Origin: Leucobacter rhizosphaerae
GTDB taxonomy: Bacteria > Actinomycetota > Actinomycetes > Actinomycetales > Microbacteriaceae
Reading direction: 5' to 3'
NCBI RefSeq assembly: GCF_022919175.1
Contig: NZ_CP095043.1
Location: forward strand, 2,914,001 to 2,978,000
Length of the DNA stretch: 64,000 nucleotides
The translations under genes were made by a program, and so were the position numbers. Shown one piece after another: positions 34,754 to 42,812 of this stretch (the first letter of the stretch is position 1; each line of letters starts with the position of its first letter). Below the pieces are notes generated by a model, which ran no database searches, was not told where the DNA came from, and worked only from the letters and a program-made list of their open reading frames with translations.

Positions 34754-35553
34754 GCGGCGCACTCCGCGACGGAGCTGCCCGCGACGGCACGCTGCACTCG
34801 GTGGCGAAGGCGCTCGAGATCCTGCACCTGCTGCGCGCCCACGGACCGCAGCGCCTCTCCGACATCGCCCGCGAGGTGGGGGTCGGATCCTCGACGGCGC
34901 ACCGTCTCGTCACCACGCTCCGGCAGCAGCGATTCGTGCGCCAGGAGCGCAACGGCAAACGGTACGAACTCGGATCCGCGATGCTCTTCTCGTCGACGGT
35001 CTCGGCGCTCGAGCACTGCGTGGCCGTGAGCGAGGACGTGATGCGCGAACTGCAGGAGACGACGGGGGAGACGATCCACCTCACGGTGCTGCGCGGCGGA
35101 CGCTGCCTGTTCGCGGCGTCCGTCGAGTCCGGGCGGCCCGTCAGCGTCACGAGCCGCGTGGGCCAGGGGCCCCCGGCGCACACGGCGGCCGGGGGCAAGA
35201 TCCTGCTCGCGGCTCTGGATCCCGAGCGACTCACCGAGGTGTACCTGTCTGCGCCGCTGCCCGCCATCACCGCCGACTCGATCACCGAGGTCACGGAGCT
35301 CGAGCGCGAGCTCGATGCGGCGCGGGATCTCGGGTTCGCGCGGAATCTCGGGGAGTCCGAGGCGGACATGTATGCGTTGGCGGTGCCAGTACGACGCCCG
35401 AGCGGCGAGGTCATCAGCAGTCTGACGGTCGCGGCGCCGCTGTCGCGGATGGGCGGGCCTGAGCGGGGAGTGACGCTCAACTCGCGCGAGGAGGGATTGC
35501 TGCAGCAGGTGCGGGCGGCGGCCGCACGCATCGAGGTGCTGCTCGCGTATTGA
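34750..35553 (+). CDS. IclR-family transcriptional regulator
   Basis: A 267-residue IclR regulator with an N-terminal winged helix (about 14-75; SVAKALEILHLLRAHGPQRLSDIAREVGVGSSTAHRLVTTLR) and a C-terminal GAF-like effector domain (GETIHLTVLRGGRCLFAASVES; HTAAGGKILLAAL). The ATG overlaps the stop of the AraC gene. IclR proteins often control aromatic catabolism. A sequence close to the IclR consensus lies 12-23 bp after its own stop, in front of the cupin gene. Confidence 0.9.
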   Translation: MSGALRDGAARDGTLHSVAKALEILHLLRAHGPQRLSDIAREVGVGSSTAHRLVTTLRQQRFVRQERNGKRYELGSAMLFSSTVSALEHCVAVSEDVMRELQETTGETIHLTVLRGGRCLFAASVESGRPVSVTSRVGQGPPAHTAAGGKILLAALDPERLTEVYLSAPLPAITADSITEVTELERELDAARDLGFARNLGESEADMYALAVPVRRPSGEVISSLTVAAPLSRMGGPERGVTLNSREEGLLQQVRAAAARIEVLLAY

Positions 35554-35564
35554 TCCCGCTCCGC

Positions 35565-35576
35565 GGAATTATTTCC
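35565..35576. promoter_or_regulatory. Possible IclR-type operator before the cupin gene
   Basis: GGAATTATTTCC is one base short of the E. coli IclR core GGAAATNATTTCC and stands in the only long gap (119 bp) after the iclR-like gene. It would control the cupin gene. Based on one match by eye. Confidence 0.3.
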
Positions 35577-35672
35577 GGGGTCCTCGGGTGCTGCGTAGAT
35601 TCGGGATCATCCCTCCGCGACGCAGCGACGGCGCGCGATCCATCGCGGAGCGGCCATCGAAAGGACACCACC

Positions 35673-36122
35673 ATGACCGACGCACTCGACCCCCTCGGCC
35701 GCCCGTTCAAGAGCATCAGCATCCAGCGCAAGGACGAGTTGCCGCTCGCTCCGGGCCAGACGTCGAAAGCGAAGCGCTACTCGGGCGTCTCCGTCGAGAA
35801 CACCGACGTCGTTGACCTGTGGTTCGGGCGCGTGCACACGGGAGTCGGTGAGCACTCCGATCCGCATCACCACGGCGAGGCGGAGACCGGCGGGTACGTG
35901 CTGCAGGGCAGCGGATACATCCGGTTCGGCGAGCGCTACACCGAGGTCATCTACTTCGAGGAGGGCGACTTCGTGTACGTGCCGCCGTTCGTGCCGCACA
36001 TCGAAGGCAATGTGAGCCGCTCGAAGGAGCTCATCTGGCTCACCACCCGCAACCCCGACAACATCGTCGTCAACCTCGAGGATCAGGACGTCGCGGACAT
36101 CGAGCTCGAGTACAAGGACTGA
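35673..36122 (+). CDS. Cupin-domain metalloprotein
   Basis: A 149-residue single cupin. Cupin motif 1 gives His65, His67 and Glu71 (HSDPHHHGEAE), and motif 2 gives His109 (PPFVPHIEG), so a complete metal site is present. GAAAGGA precedes ATG 35673. Small cupins of this kind serve as dioxygenases, isomerases or decarboxylases. In this island it could cleave an aminohydroxybenzoate ring or decarboxylate an intermediate, but the sequence does not decide. Confidence 0.8.
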   Translation: MTDALDPLGRPFKSISIQRKDELPLAPGQTSKAKRYSGVSVENTDVVDLWFGRVHTGVGEHSDPHHHGEAETGGYVLQGSGYIRFGERYTEVIYFEEGDFVYVPPFVPHIEGNVSRSKELIWLTTRNPDNIVVNLEDQDVADIELEYKD

Positions 36123-36200
36123 TCCGTTCTCGGCGGGCCGTCGCGGGGGAGTGCCGCGCGCCCTATACACTCTCGCGCGCGTGTTCGCTAGGATCGAGCT

Positions 36201-36488
36201 ATGAGTGAGATGCAGCAAGCGGGACACGGCAGCGTCGCCCTCTCGACAGATCGCCTCATGCCGAGTGTGCAGCGCATCGGAAACCGCGACATCGAGATCA
36301 CGTTCCTCGGCAAGAACGCGGCGGGCCTGCCCACGTGGATCATGTGGAGCGCATCCGAGCCGCACCTGATCGGTCTGCTCAGCCAGGGCCGCATGGGCTA
36401 CAACCTCGAGCAGAGCACCAGCTCGGGTGTCATGCTGCAGGAGAACATCTCGCTGAGCCGCGTGCAGCGCGCCCTCGGCGGCCTCTGA
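36201..36488 (+). CDS. Hypothetical small protein
   Basis: A 95-residue soluble protein I do not recognise. There are no membrane segments or signal peptide. It has a mixed strand/helix pattern (IEITFLGKNAAGLPTWIMW; GVMLQENISLSRVQRALGG). ATG 36201 has no strong ribosome binding site. It lies after the cupin and is convergent with the amine oxidase gene, with a long palindrome between the two stops. Confidence 0.6.
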   Translation: MSEMQQAGHGSVALSTDRLMPSVQRIGNRDIEITFLGKNAAGLPTWIMWSASEPHLIGLLSQGRMGYNLEQSTSSGVMLQENISLSRVQRALGGL

Positions 36489-36545
36489 GGGTTCGCCCGT
36501 CCGCACCCGTCCGTTTTCTGCACGGCGCTCTCACGCCGCCACAGC

Positions 36546-36601
36546 CGAGTGAACGCATCTGCACCGTCTGGTTTCCCACGCGGTGCAGATGCGTTCACTC
36601 G
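36546..36601. repeat. Palindromic element, 21-bp arms and 14-nt loop
   Basis: Arms 36546-36566 and 36581-36601 (CGAGTGAACGCATCTGCACCG and complement differ by none) around a 14-nt loop. The sequence is unrelated to the elements at 3951 and 6271 but the architecture is the same. It lies between convergent genes and may act as a two-way transcription stop, although no T-run follows either arm. Confidence 0.85.
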
Positions 36602-36640
36602 TTGGTGCATGTCGGATCGCGGAAGGCGACTCGCGACCAG

Positions 36641-38575
36641 CTAGTGCTCGCAGGAGCAGGTGCCGCCGGCGCAGCAGGAAGATCCCTTCGCGGGTGACCG
36701 AGGGGCGTCCAGCGCTGGATTGCGGTCGAAGAAGCCGAACGGCTTCAGCGTGAACGCAACCTTGTCGACCGGCATGATCGGCCAGTCCTCGGTGCGGGTG
36801 ATGTGGTGGATGCCGAAGACGTACCAGAGCACCACGTCGGTGTTCACGAGGTTCTCGTCGTCGGCGATCCACGCGCTCATCCCGTTGCCGAGGTCATTGC
36901 GCGATTGCGTCGGGTAGTCGCCCGCCGGCCACATCTCGGTCTCGTGGTGCTGCGTCACCCAGAGGGTGTTGCCGATCACCGGATTCCGCCGCAGGATCGG
37001 CGACGACTCGTCGAACATCGCAGGGAACGACGCCGACGGCACGAGCTTGTAGGCGGTCGGGGCGTCCCACGCGTTCAGCCGGTTCGGGTTCTGCACCTTC
37101 CAAGATCGTTGCCGCTCCCAGTTGAACGTGCGCCCGGATTCGGCCTCGGAGCGGATCACCGTGCCGTGGGTGTTGAGATCGAGCCCCAATGGGTTGGTGT
37201 CGCTGATCGGCGCCGCCATCGAGTCGGACTCGACGACCGTGTTGTCGTCGCCGTCGATGTCGAGATCGAGTCGGGCCACCAGGAAGTGCTGATGGTACGG
37301 GGCGTACGTGCGCCGATCGACAACCGTGCCGGTGGGGAAACCGGGGGTGTGATCCTCCATCGGCGTCGTCACCATGATGCCAGTCGCCCGGATCTCGCAC
37401 TCGATGTTGCCGTCGGGATAGAACCGCCAGTAAACGAGGTACTCGTAGTTCGCGACCGTCGCGTGCACGGAGACGACGAAGCGCCGCATGCGGCGCACCT
37501 CGGTGCCGGCGTCGGGGTCGACGTGCTTCCAGAGCACCGCGTCGTCCTCCTCGTGGAGGCAGATCGCGTTTTTGATGGTCTGGGGCTGGCCCGCGGTGTT
37601 CGGGAGGATCCCGTCGACGTAGGTGATCTCGCCGAGGCAGTCGCAGCCGAGCTCGAGCGACGTGCACATGTAGCCGAGGCCCCACTCGCCGATGTCGAAC
37701 GCCGTGCGGCGGTAGTGGTCGAAGCTCGAGTCGCGGTACGGCACGATCATCTCGGCGAGCGACATGCGGTACGCGATGTCGCGCTTCTCGCCGTTGTCGT
37801 TGAACTTCACCTGGTAGAGCACGGGGCCCTCGCGGTAGTTGAAGCCCAGTCGGAACTCCCAGTCCTGCCAGGTCAGCAGGGAGCCATCGAGGCTGAAGGA
37901 GACGCCCTCCGGCTGGATGATGTCGAGGGGCTTCAGGTCGGTGCGGGGTTCGATCCCGCGCAGCTCGGGGGTGTACTCGGCATCGACCTCGGGGAACCCG
38001 CGGTCGTGGGCCTCATCGATCTTGAGCACCTCCATGGAGTTGACGTCGACGATGATCTTCATGCCGCTCACCGGGTGGGCATAGGGGTTGCCGTCGGGGG
38101 TCGCGCGCTTCCAGATGTCGACCCAGCCGAGGCGTCGATCCCGCCACTCCTCCGGGATCACGGCTCCGCCGTAGGTCCACAGGTCGAACAGTACGAGCCC
38201 GGGATCGACGCCGCGCTGCTCGAGCGCCTCACGCACGAGCGGGTTGGCCCGGAGCGCGACGTCGCAATCGTGGTACTCGTCGACGGTGAAGTTGGGGGTG
38301 ACGCCAGGCACATGGGTCCAGGATTCGAGAGTGTCGTCGGTGAGATTCACCACGGCCTCGTAGACGTCGTTCGACTGCTTCTCCCAGAGCACGGCGAGTG
38401 CGCGGCGCACGATCGGGTCGCCGTCGGTCCAGCACTTGACCTCGGCCTTGGGTGGTTCGCGGAGGATGATCGACGCATAGCGCCAGCCACCGTCGATGCC
38501 CTTCTCGCGGGCGAGTGTTGCGGACGTGCTCGAGAGCTCGTCCGCGGTCAGTGAATCGAGTGGATGGGATCCCAT
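36641..38575 (-). CDS. Copper amine oxidase (primary-amine oxidase)
   Basis: A 644-residue copper/topaquinone amine oxidase that turns a primary amine into the aldehyde with NH3 and H2O2. The topaquinone precursor Tyr lies in VANYEY, the copper ligands in YHQHF and near HHITRTEDWP, and the catalytic Asp in RTAFDIGEWGLG. Tyramine, phenylethylamine or tryptamine are normal substrates. No signal peptide is seen, as in Arthrobacter relatives. The tail ends in a Cys cluster (SSCCAGGTCSCEH), possibly metal-binding. The ATG at 38575 starts the family N-terminus (HPLDSLTADEL). Confidence 0.93.
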   Translation of the reverse strand: MGSHPLDSLTADELSSTSATLAREKGIDGGWRYASIILREPPKAEVKCWTDGDPIVRRALAVLWEKQSNDVYEAVVNLTDDTLESWTHVPGVTPNFTVDEYHDCDVALRANPLVREALEQRGVDPGLVLFDLWTYGGAVIPEEWRDRRLGWVDIWKRATPDGNPYAHPVSGMKIIVDVNSMEVLKIDEAHDRGFPEVDAEYTPELRGIEPRTDLKPLDIIQPEGVSFSLDGSLLTWQDWEFRLGFNYREGPVLYQVKFNDNGEKRDIAYRMSLAEMIVPYRDSSFDHYRRTAFDIGEWGLGYMCTSLELGCDCLGEITYVDGILPNTAGQPQTIKNAICLHEEDDAVLWKHVDPDAGTEVRRMRRFVVSVHATVANYEYLVYWRFYPDGNIECEIRATGIMVTTPMEDHTPGFPTGTVVDRRTYAPYHQHFLVARLDLDIDGDDNTVVESDSMAAPISDTNPLGLDLNTHGTVIRSEAESGRTFNWERQRSWKVQNPNRLNAWDAPTAYKLVPSASFPAMFDESSPILRRNPVIGNTLWVTQHHETEMWPAGDYPTQSRNDLGNGMSAWIADDENLVNTDVVLWYVFGIHHITRTEDWPIMPVDKVAFTLKPFGFFDRNPALDAPRSPAKGSSCCAGGTCSCEH

Positions 38576-38661
38576 GACGCCTCCTCGGTCGTCGCGAGCA
38601 TCCTTACCCGCGACCGTGTCTCCACTGTGCCACGCAGGCGGTGGTTTCTGTGCATCGGAGA

Positions 38662-38693
38662 CCAGAATTCTGCGCTGAAATCGTGAATTCTGG
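38662..38693. promoter_or_regulatory. Inverted repeat upstream of the amine oxidase gene
   Basis: CCAGAATTC and GAATTCTGG, 9-bp arms separated by 14 bp, about 90-120 bp before the amine oxidase ATG. A candidate operator; no adjacent regulator. Confidence 0.4.
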
Positions 38694-38756
38694 GGGTCGG
38701 GATCCCTGCGCGGGGGACACGCGACACGCCAGGGAGATCCCGTTCGGAATGCCGAT

Positions 38757-38786
38757 TTGCGCAGCGGGGGTGACTCAGCATAGGAT
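38757..38786 (+). promoter_or_regulatory. Promoter of the tRNA cluster
   Basis: TTGCGC (38757-38762) and TAGGAT (38781-38786) with an 18-bp spacer, 32 bp before tRNA-Glu. Reasonable housekeeping promoter for a stable-RNA operon. Confidence 0.5.
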
Positions 38787-38817
38787 TTCATCTCGGTAGC
38801 AAGCAAGAAATTGCTTC

Positions 38818-38890
38818 GGCCCCATCGTTTAGCGGCCTAGGACACCGCCCTTTCACGGCGGCAGCACGGGTTCGAATCCCGTTGGGGTCA
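38818..38890 (+). tRNA. tRNA-Glu (anticodon TTC)
   Basis: A 73-nt cloverleaf: acceptor arms GGCCCCA / TGGGGTC with one G-U pair, anticodon loop CTTTCAC with TTC, T-loop TTCGAAT, discriminator A. No CCA is encoded. First of three tRNA genes in one unit. Confidence 0.95.
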
Positions 38891-38921
38891 CTGAATGCCA
38901 GCGATAATTGAATAACAGTAT

Positions 38922-38995
38922 GGCCCTGTAGCGCAGTTGGTTAGCGCGCCGCCCTGTCACGGCGGAGGTCGCGGGTTCAAGTCCCGTCAGGGTCG
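38922..38995 (+). tRNA. tRNA-Asp (anticodon GTC)
   Basis: A 74-nt cloverleaf: acceptor arms GGCCCTG / CAGGGTC, anticodon GTC in the loop CTGTCAC, T-loop TTCAAGT, discriminator G. A short hairpin terminator follows. Confidence 0.95.
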
Positions 38996-39005
38996 CCAGC
39001 CGAAC

Positions 39006-39027
39006 AAACCCTTCTGCGGAGGGGTTT
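39006..39027 (+). terminator. Short hairpin between tRNA-Asp and tRNA-Phe
   Basis: AAACCCTT pairs with AGGGGTTT (one G-U) around a 6-nt loop, followed by CTTCGTCT. It may end or pause transcription or mark a processing point between the tRNAs. Confidence 0.5.
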
Positions 39028-39053
39028 CTTCGTCTCATGGGCGACATGTCCAT

Positions 39054-39126
39054 GGCTCTGTAGCTCAGTTGGTAGAGCGTTCGACTGAAAATCGAGAGGT
39101 CACGGGATCGACGCCCGTCGGAGCCA
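39054..39126 (+). tRNA. tRNA-Phe (anticodon GAA)
   Basis: A 73-nt cloverleaf: acceptor arms GGCTCTG / CGGAGCC (one U-G pair), anticodon GAA in loop CTGAAAA, discriminator A. The T-loop is ATCGACG: position 54, nearly always T, is A. The T stem (ACGGG/CCCGT) is intact, so the gene should work. Confidence 0.93.
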
Positions 39127-39150
39127 CTGTGGGAATATTACGCCCACTCC

Positions 39151-39188
39151 GAACCCTCGCAAGGCTTCTACTTGCGGGGGTTCTTTTG
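39151..39188 (+). terminator. Rho-independent terminator after tRNA-Phe
   Basis: GAACCCTCGCAAG pairs with CTTGCGGGGGTTC (one mismatch) around GCTTCTA, followed by TTTTG. A classical stem with U-run, closing the tRNA operon. Confidence 0.85.
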
Positions 39189-39287
39189 TTGTTCCCGGTT
39201 GGCACCGCGGCGGCCTCGAAGCGAGGCCGGCTCCTCGTGCACGGGTTCGAGTCGGCATTCGCTAGCCAACCGGATAGGGTGGGCCGT

Positions 39288-39572
39288 ATGGTGGAGAAGA
39301 GAGATCTCAGCGACTTCATTCAGCCGGAGTTTCCGGTCGATATCGGCGAGGCGGGTGCCGTGACCTTCCGTCGGGACGGCCGCGAGTATCGACTCAGTCG
39401 CGAGCGAGAGGGCCTCTGGGTGATCGCCGAACTCGGCGATCCGGAATCGGACTTCCGTCTCGAGATCTCGAACGTCACGGCGCTCTACATCGACGTGGCC
39501 GGCCGCGGGCACTCGGGCCCGATGCAGTCGTTCGCGACCACCCGAACCGAGCTGTTCACCAAGCTGTTCTAG
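39288..39572 (+). CDS. Hypothetical protein
   Basis: A 94-residue protein of unknown function, with strand-rich pattern (AGAVTFRRDGREYRLSREREGLWVIAEL; DFRLEISNVTALYIDVAG). No signal or membrane segment. ATG 39288 (VEKRDLSDFIQPEFPVD) is preferred; the frame is open upstream only through tRNA sequence. It resembles short conserved actinobacterial proteins but I cannot name a family. Confidence 0.6.
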   Translation: MVEKRDLSDFIQPEFPVDIGEAGAVTFRRDGREYRLSREREGLWVIAELGDPESDFRLEISNVTALYIDVAGRGHSGPMQSFATTRTELFTKLF

Positions 39573-39660
39573 CTGCCAGGAATTCGACGGGGGCCCGTCT
39601 GCGTCGATTGTGTATTTTGCTTCCCAGATTAGGCACTATGGAAGCGTGCAGAACACTCCA

Positions 39661-40218
39661 TCAGTTCGAGGGTGCGCGGTCTTTCCCGTTCTCCGCGTCC
39701 TCGAGGAGCGCGAAGACGGTGGTGTCACCCTCCGCCAGGGGTGAGAGCGGCATCAGGGTGCCGTGCAGGCGGAGCGTGTGGCCGGTTTCGGGATCGGTGA
39801 GGGTGAGAAAGCGGCTCACCCCCACGGTGGTCGTGTCAATGTGCACGGACGAACGATCGAACGCGTCGAACTCGGTCTGCTGATCCGCGTCGCCGGTGTT
39901 GAGCACGTGGATCCGCTCGGCCGTGATCGCCACGAGGAGCCGGACGGAGGCTCCCTGCGCGGATGCGGTCGCGTGGGTGCCGGCCCGCATGCCCGCGAGC
40001 GCGCCACCGATCTTGAGGAGGGCGCCGAACATGCCGCCCACGCCCAACGCATCAGCCGCTCCTGCAGCGGTGTCCCCGGCGACGCTTCCGGCTACGGTGC
40101 CCGCGGTGCTGCCCGCGATGAGGTTCGCCAGTCCGAAGATTCCCGCAGCGAGCACGGGCCCCTCGTCGGTGATCCGGCTCACGGCCTGCGCGATGAGTGC
40201 TTCTTCGGACCAGGTCAT
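39661..40218 (-). CDS. Hypothetical protein with Gly/Ala-rich hydrophobic stretch
   Basis: A 185-residue protein. Residues about 20-80 are rich in Gly and Ala (GLANLIAGSTAGTVAGSVAGDTAAGAADALGVGGMFGALLKIGGALAG), like glycine-zipper membrane-associated segments. The C-terminal half is strand-rich (VRLLVAITAERIHVL; RFLTLTDPETGHTLRLHGTLMPL), like a PH/GRAM-type domain. ATG 40218 is used. It is divergent from the RgpF-like gene. Function unknown. Confidence 0.6.
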   Translation of the reverse strand: MTWSEEALIAQAVSRITDEGPVLAAGIFGLANLIAGSTAGTVAGSVAGDTAAGAADALGVGGMFGALLKIGGALAGMRAGTHATASAQGASVRLLVAITAERIHVLNTGDADQQTEFDAFDRSSVHIDTTTVGVSRFLTLTDPETGHTLRLHGTLMPLSPLAEGDTTVFALLEDAENGKDRAPSN

Positions 40219-40307
40219 GCGATTTCTCCATCCTGTCGGTGCGCCACCTCGTTGCGAAGCGACTTCTGAAAAGAAGCATAGGAAGTGTTAGGAGTCTATA
40301 AAATGTT

Positions 40308-42812
40308 GTGATGACGATCGCAGGGCAGGGGAGCCGCGGAGCCGCAGTGAGCGATCCCTCTGGCGCCGCAGCGGTCGATCCCCGGCGCGACGACGCGGCG
40401 TCACTGCAGCGCGAGCTCTCCGGTCTTCGGGTTGACAATGACGCGCTTCGCGGGGACATCGATCGACTCTTCGCTGAGCTCGATGAGGCACGGGCCGACG
40501 TGCAGGCGCTCCGCGAGGCGAGGACCCGGGTTGCCGCGTTGGAAACCGATCTCCGGGAGATCCGAGTTGCGCAGAGGCGGGCCGCCGCCGACCGGGCCGA
40601 GCGGGAGGCGGTGTTCGCCGCGGAGCGGCGCGCGCACGCGGACCAGGTCGGCGCCCTCACCGCGCAACTCGTTGATGCTGCGCATCTCGCGCACGTTCGG
40701 AGTGCCGACGCCGATGCGGCGTCGTACCGCACCGGGGTCGCGGCGCACACACACGAACTCGTGGCGTCGATCCAGCGCGACCGCTCCGAAGTCATCCATC
40801 GGGTCGCGCACGATGTCGAAGGCGCTCGGCTCGTCGCCGTGGGGCGCGCAGGGCGCCTCGAGGCGCTGCTGGCGGCGACGGTCGCGACGGTATCGTGGCG
40901 GATCACGCAGCCCTTGCGTGCGGTGCGCTCTGGCTGGAACACAGCCATCGCTCGAGTCTCCCGGGGGCGGTGGGGGGTCCGCCCGCACCTGCTGGTGCCC
41001 GATCCTCCCCCCGTGCGGATTCCGCCGCTGCCCGAGGGGCTGGAGAGCGTGCACGCGCTCGACGTCGAGCACTATCGCCGCTGCTACCCCGGGCTCGCGA
41101 CACTGAGCGATCACGAACTCCTCGAGCACTATCACCGCTTCGGACGCGCCGAGGGGCGCTCGGCGCTCTCTCCGCTGCGACGTTCCCGGATCCTGACCGA
41201 GACCGCCCCCGAGGCGGGCGACGGCTCCGAAGACCACGAGTACTCGGTGCTCGTGGTGATGGCTCCGGACGCGCCAGCGGATCTGGCCGACGACGGCGTC
41301 GCTCTCATCCGCGAGCTGGCGCGGAAGTGCCGAGTGGTGTCCGTGTTCGGCTCAGGAATGGAGGATCTCCGTATCGCGTCACTCCCCGGGACCCGGGTCG
41401 TGCTCACCGACCCGGCGACGATGGTTGGTGACGACATCACCGCGCTCGCCGCGGAGCTTGTGGCGTTCGCGAGTCCTCGGTTCGCGGTGAACGCCGCGGC
41501 AGGCGTGTCTCGGGTGGTGCATGCATTGCAGCAGGTGGACGTGCCGGTGCTCACCCTGGATCAGGTGTCGGAGGTCGAACCCGAACCCGAACCACCCCGG
41601 CGCGACGCCCGGCACGAGGTGCCCCACCGCTTCCGGTACGCGATAGATCTCGAGGAACTCGAGGCGCGCGTGCGTCGTGCCCGAGCACAGCACACCTCTG
41701 ATCTGGAGACAATCCTTGTGCCTCGCGGCGTCGACGAGGTGTACGCGAATGGGGGAGCACCGGTCAATCGGCGCCTGTTCGCAGAGAACTATCTGCGGCA
41801 GGTGCGACTCGTCTCACCCCTTCGGCGACCGAACTCCGTTCCCCTGCTCGTCCGACCCCGCCCCGGGTTCCACCCGCTGTCCTACGCCGAGTCCGTGGAG
41901 GAATTCCTCGACGACGGTCGGGATCCTCTGGCCCACTTCCTCGCTCAGGGGGAGCCTTCGGGTCGATGGAGCCGTCGACTGATCACCCCGTCGGGAGTCG
42001 TGCCGACGGTTGACGCAGACCTCAGTGTGCTCATTCACGGACACTTCTACTACCCGGAGCTGGTGACGGAGTTCCTCGATCTGCTCGCTCCGAACACCCA
42101 CCCAGTCACCGTGGCTCTGACCACCCACTCGGAAGCGGCGGCTCGAGAGGTCGAGGGGCGGGCCCGGGCGCACGCGGCTGGGAGGACCGCGATCGTGCGA
42201 GTCGTGCCGAATCGCGGCCGCAACTTCTCCGCGCTCCTGACCGGGACCGTCGCCGATCTGATCCGGGAGCACAACGTCGTCCTCCACGTGCACGGCAAAC
42301 GCAGCCCGCACGCCCCCAATGACTTCGGGGATCGCTGGCGCAGGCGGCTGTGGACGAACCTGGTCGGTGACGGCATTCCGTTCGCCGACCGAATCATCGC
42401 CGAGTTCGCGGCCGATCCAATGCTCGGCATGGTCGCCCCTGAGGAGCTCAGGCTCCACGATTGGGATGGCAACCGCGAGTTCGCGCCCGCGTGGATCGAC
42501 CGGTTGCAGCTGAATCGACGGGCACCGATGCCGCTGCCCGTGCACTTCGATTTCGCCGTGGGAGCGATGTTCTGGGCGCGATCCGCGGCGCTCGCCCCGC
42601 TGCTCGATGCCGAACTGACCGGTGAGGACTTTCCTGCTGAACCGCTGCCCACAGACGGGACCTCCCTGCACGCGCTGGAACGATTGATCTCGCTCATCGT
42701 GGAGCACGAGGGGTTCGAGTTCGCGAAGACCTACCTCGGCGACCCCGCGTTCGACGTCTCCGATACCGCCGGCGGAGCGGAGGCCCACGGCTCGACCACC
42801 GCATCGACGTAG
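40308..42812 (+). CDS. RgpF-like polysaccharide synthesis protein with coiled coil
   Basis: An 834-residue protein. Residues about 28-130 form a coiled coil, followed by the amphipathic SWRITQPLRAVRSG motif common in envelope glycosyltransferases. Two short Tyr/His/Gly repeats lie at about 240-275 and 520-555 (YRRCYPG..LEHYHRFGRAEGR; DPLAHFLAQGEPSGR). The C-terminal 270 residues are a rhamnan-synthesis F domain (DLSVLIHGHFYYPELVTEFLDLL; VVPNRGRNFSALL; HVHGKRS). Starts at GTG 40308 or ATG 40311. It probably builds a rhamnose-containing wall glycan. Its 3' end overlaps the convergent glycosyltransferase gene by 82 bp. Confidence 0.87.
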   Translation: MMTIAGQGSRGAAVSDPSGAAAVDPRRDDAASLQRELSGLRVDNDALRGDIDRLFAELDEARADVQALREARTRVAALETDLREIRVAQRRAAADRAEREAVFAAERRAHADQVGALTAQLVDAAHLAHVRSADADAASYRTGVAAHTHELVASIQRDRSEVIHRVAHDVEGARLVAVGRAGRLEALLAATVATVSWRITQPLRAVRSGWNTAIARVSRGRWGVRPHLLVPDPPPVRIPPLPEGLESVHALDVEHYRRCYPGLATLSDHELLEHYHRFGRAEGRSALSPLRRSRILTETAPEAGDGSEDHEYSVLVVMAPDAPADLADDGVALIRELARKCRVVSVFGSGMEDLRIASLPGTRVVLTDPATMVGDDITALAAELVAFASPRFAVNAAAGVSRVVHALQQVDVPVLTLDQVSEVEPEPEPPRRDARHEVPHRFRYAIDLEELEARVRRARAQHTSDLETILVPRGVDEVYANGGAPVNRRLFAENYLRQVRLVSPLRRPNSVPLLVRPRPGFHPLSYAESVEEFLDDGRDPLAHFLAQGEPSGRWSRRLITPSGVVPTVDADLSVLIHGHFYYPELVTEFLDLLAPNTHPVTVALTTHSEAAAREVEGRARAHAAGRTAIVRVVPNRGRNFSALLTGTVADLIREHNVVLHVHGKRSPHAPNDFGDRWRRRLWTNLVGDGIPFADRIIAEFAADPMLGMVAPEELRLHDWDGNREFAPAWIDRLQLNRRAPMPLPVHFDFAVGAMFWARSAALAPLLDAELTGEDFPAEPLPTDGTSLHALERLISLIVEHEGFEFAKTYLGDPAFDVSDTAGGAEAHGSTTAST

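Noticed and set aside
38818..39126. tRNA genes as an integration site of a genomic island
   Set aside because: No integrase gene and no repeated tRNA 3' end was found on either side within the window.
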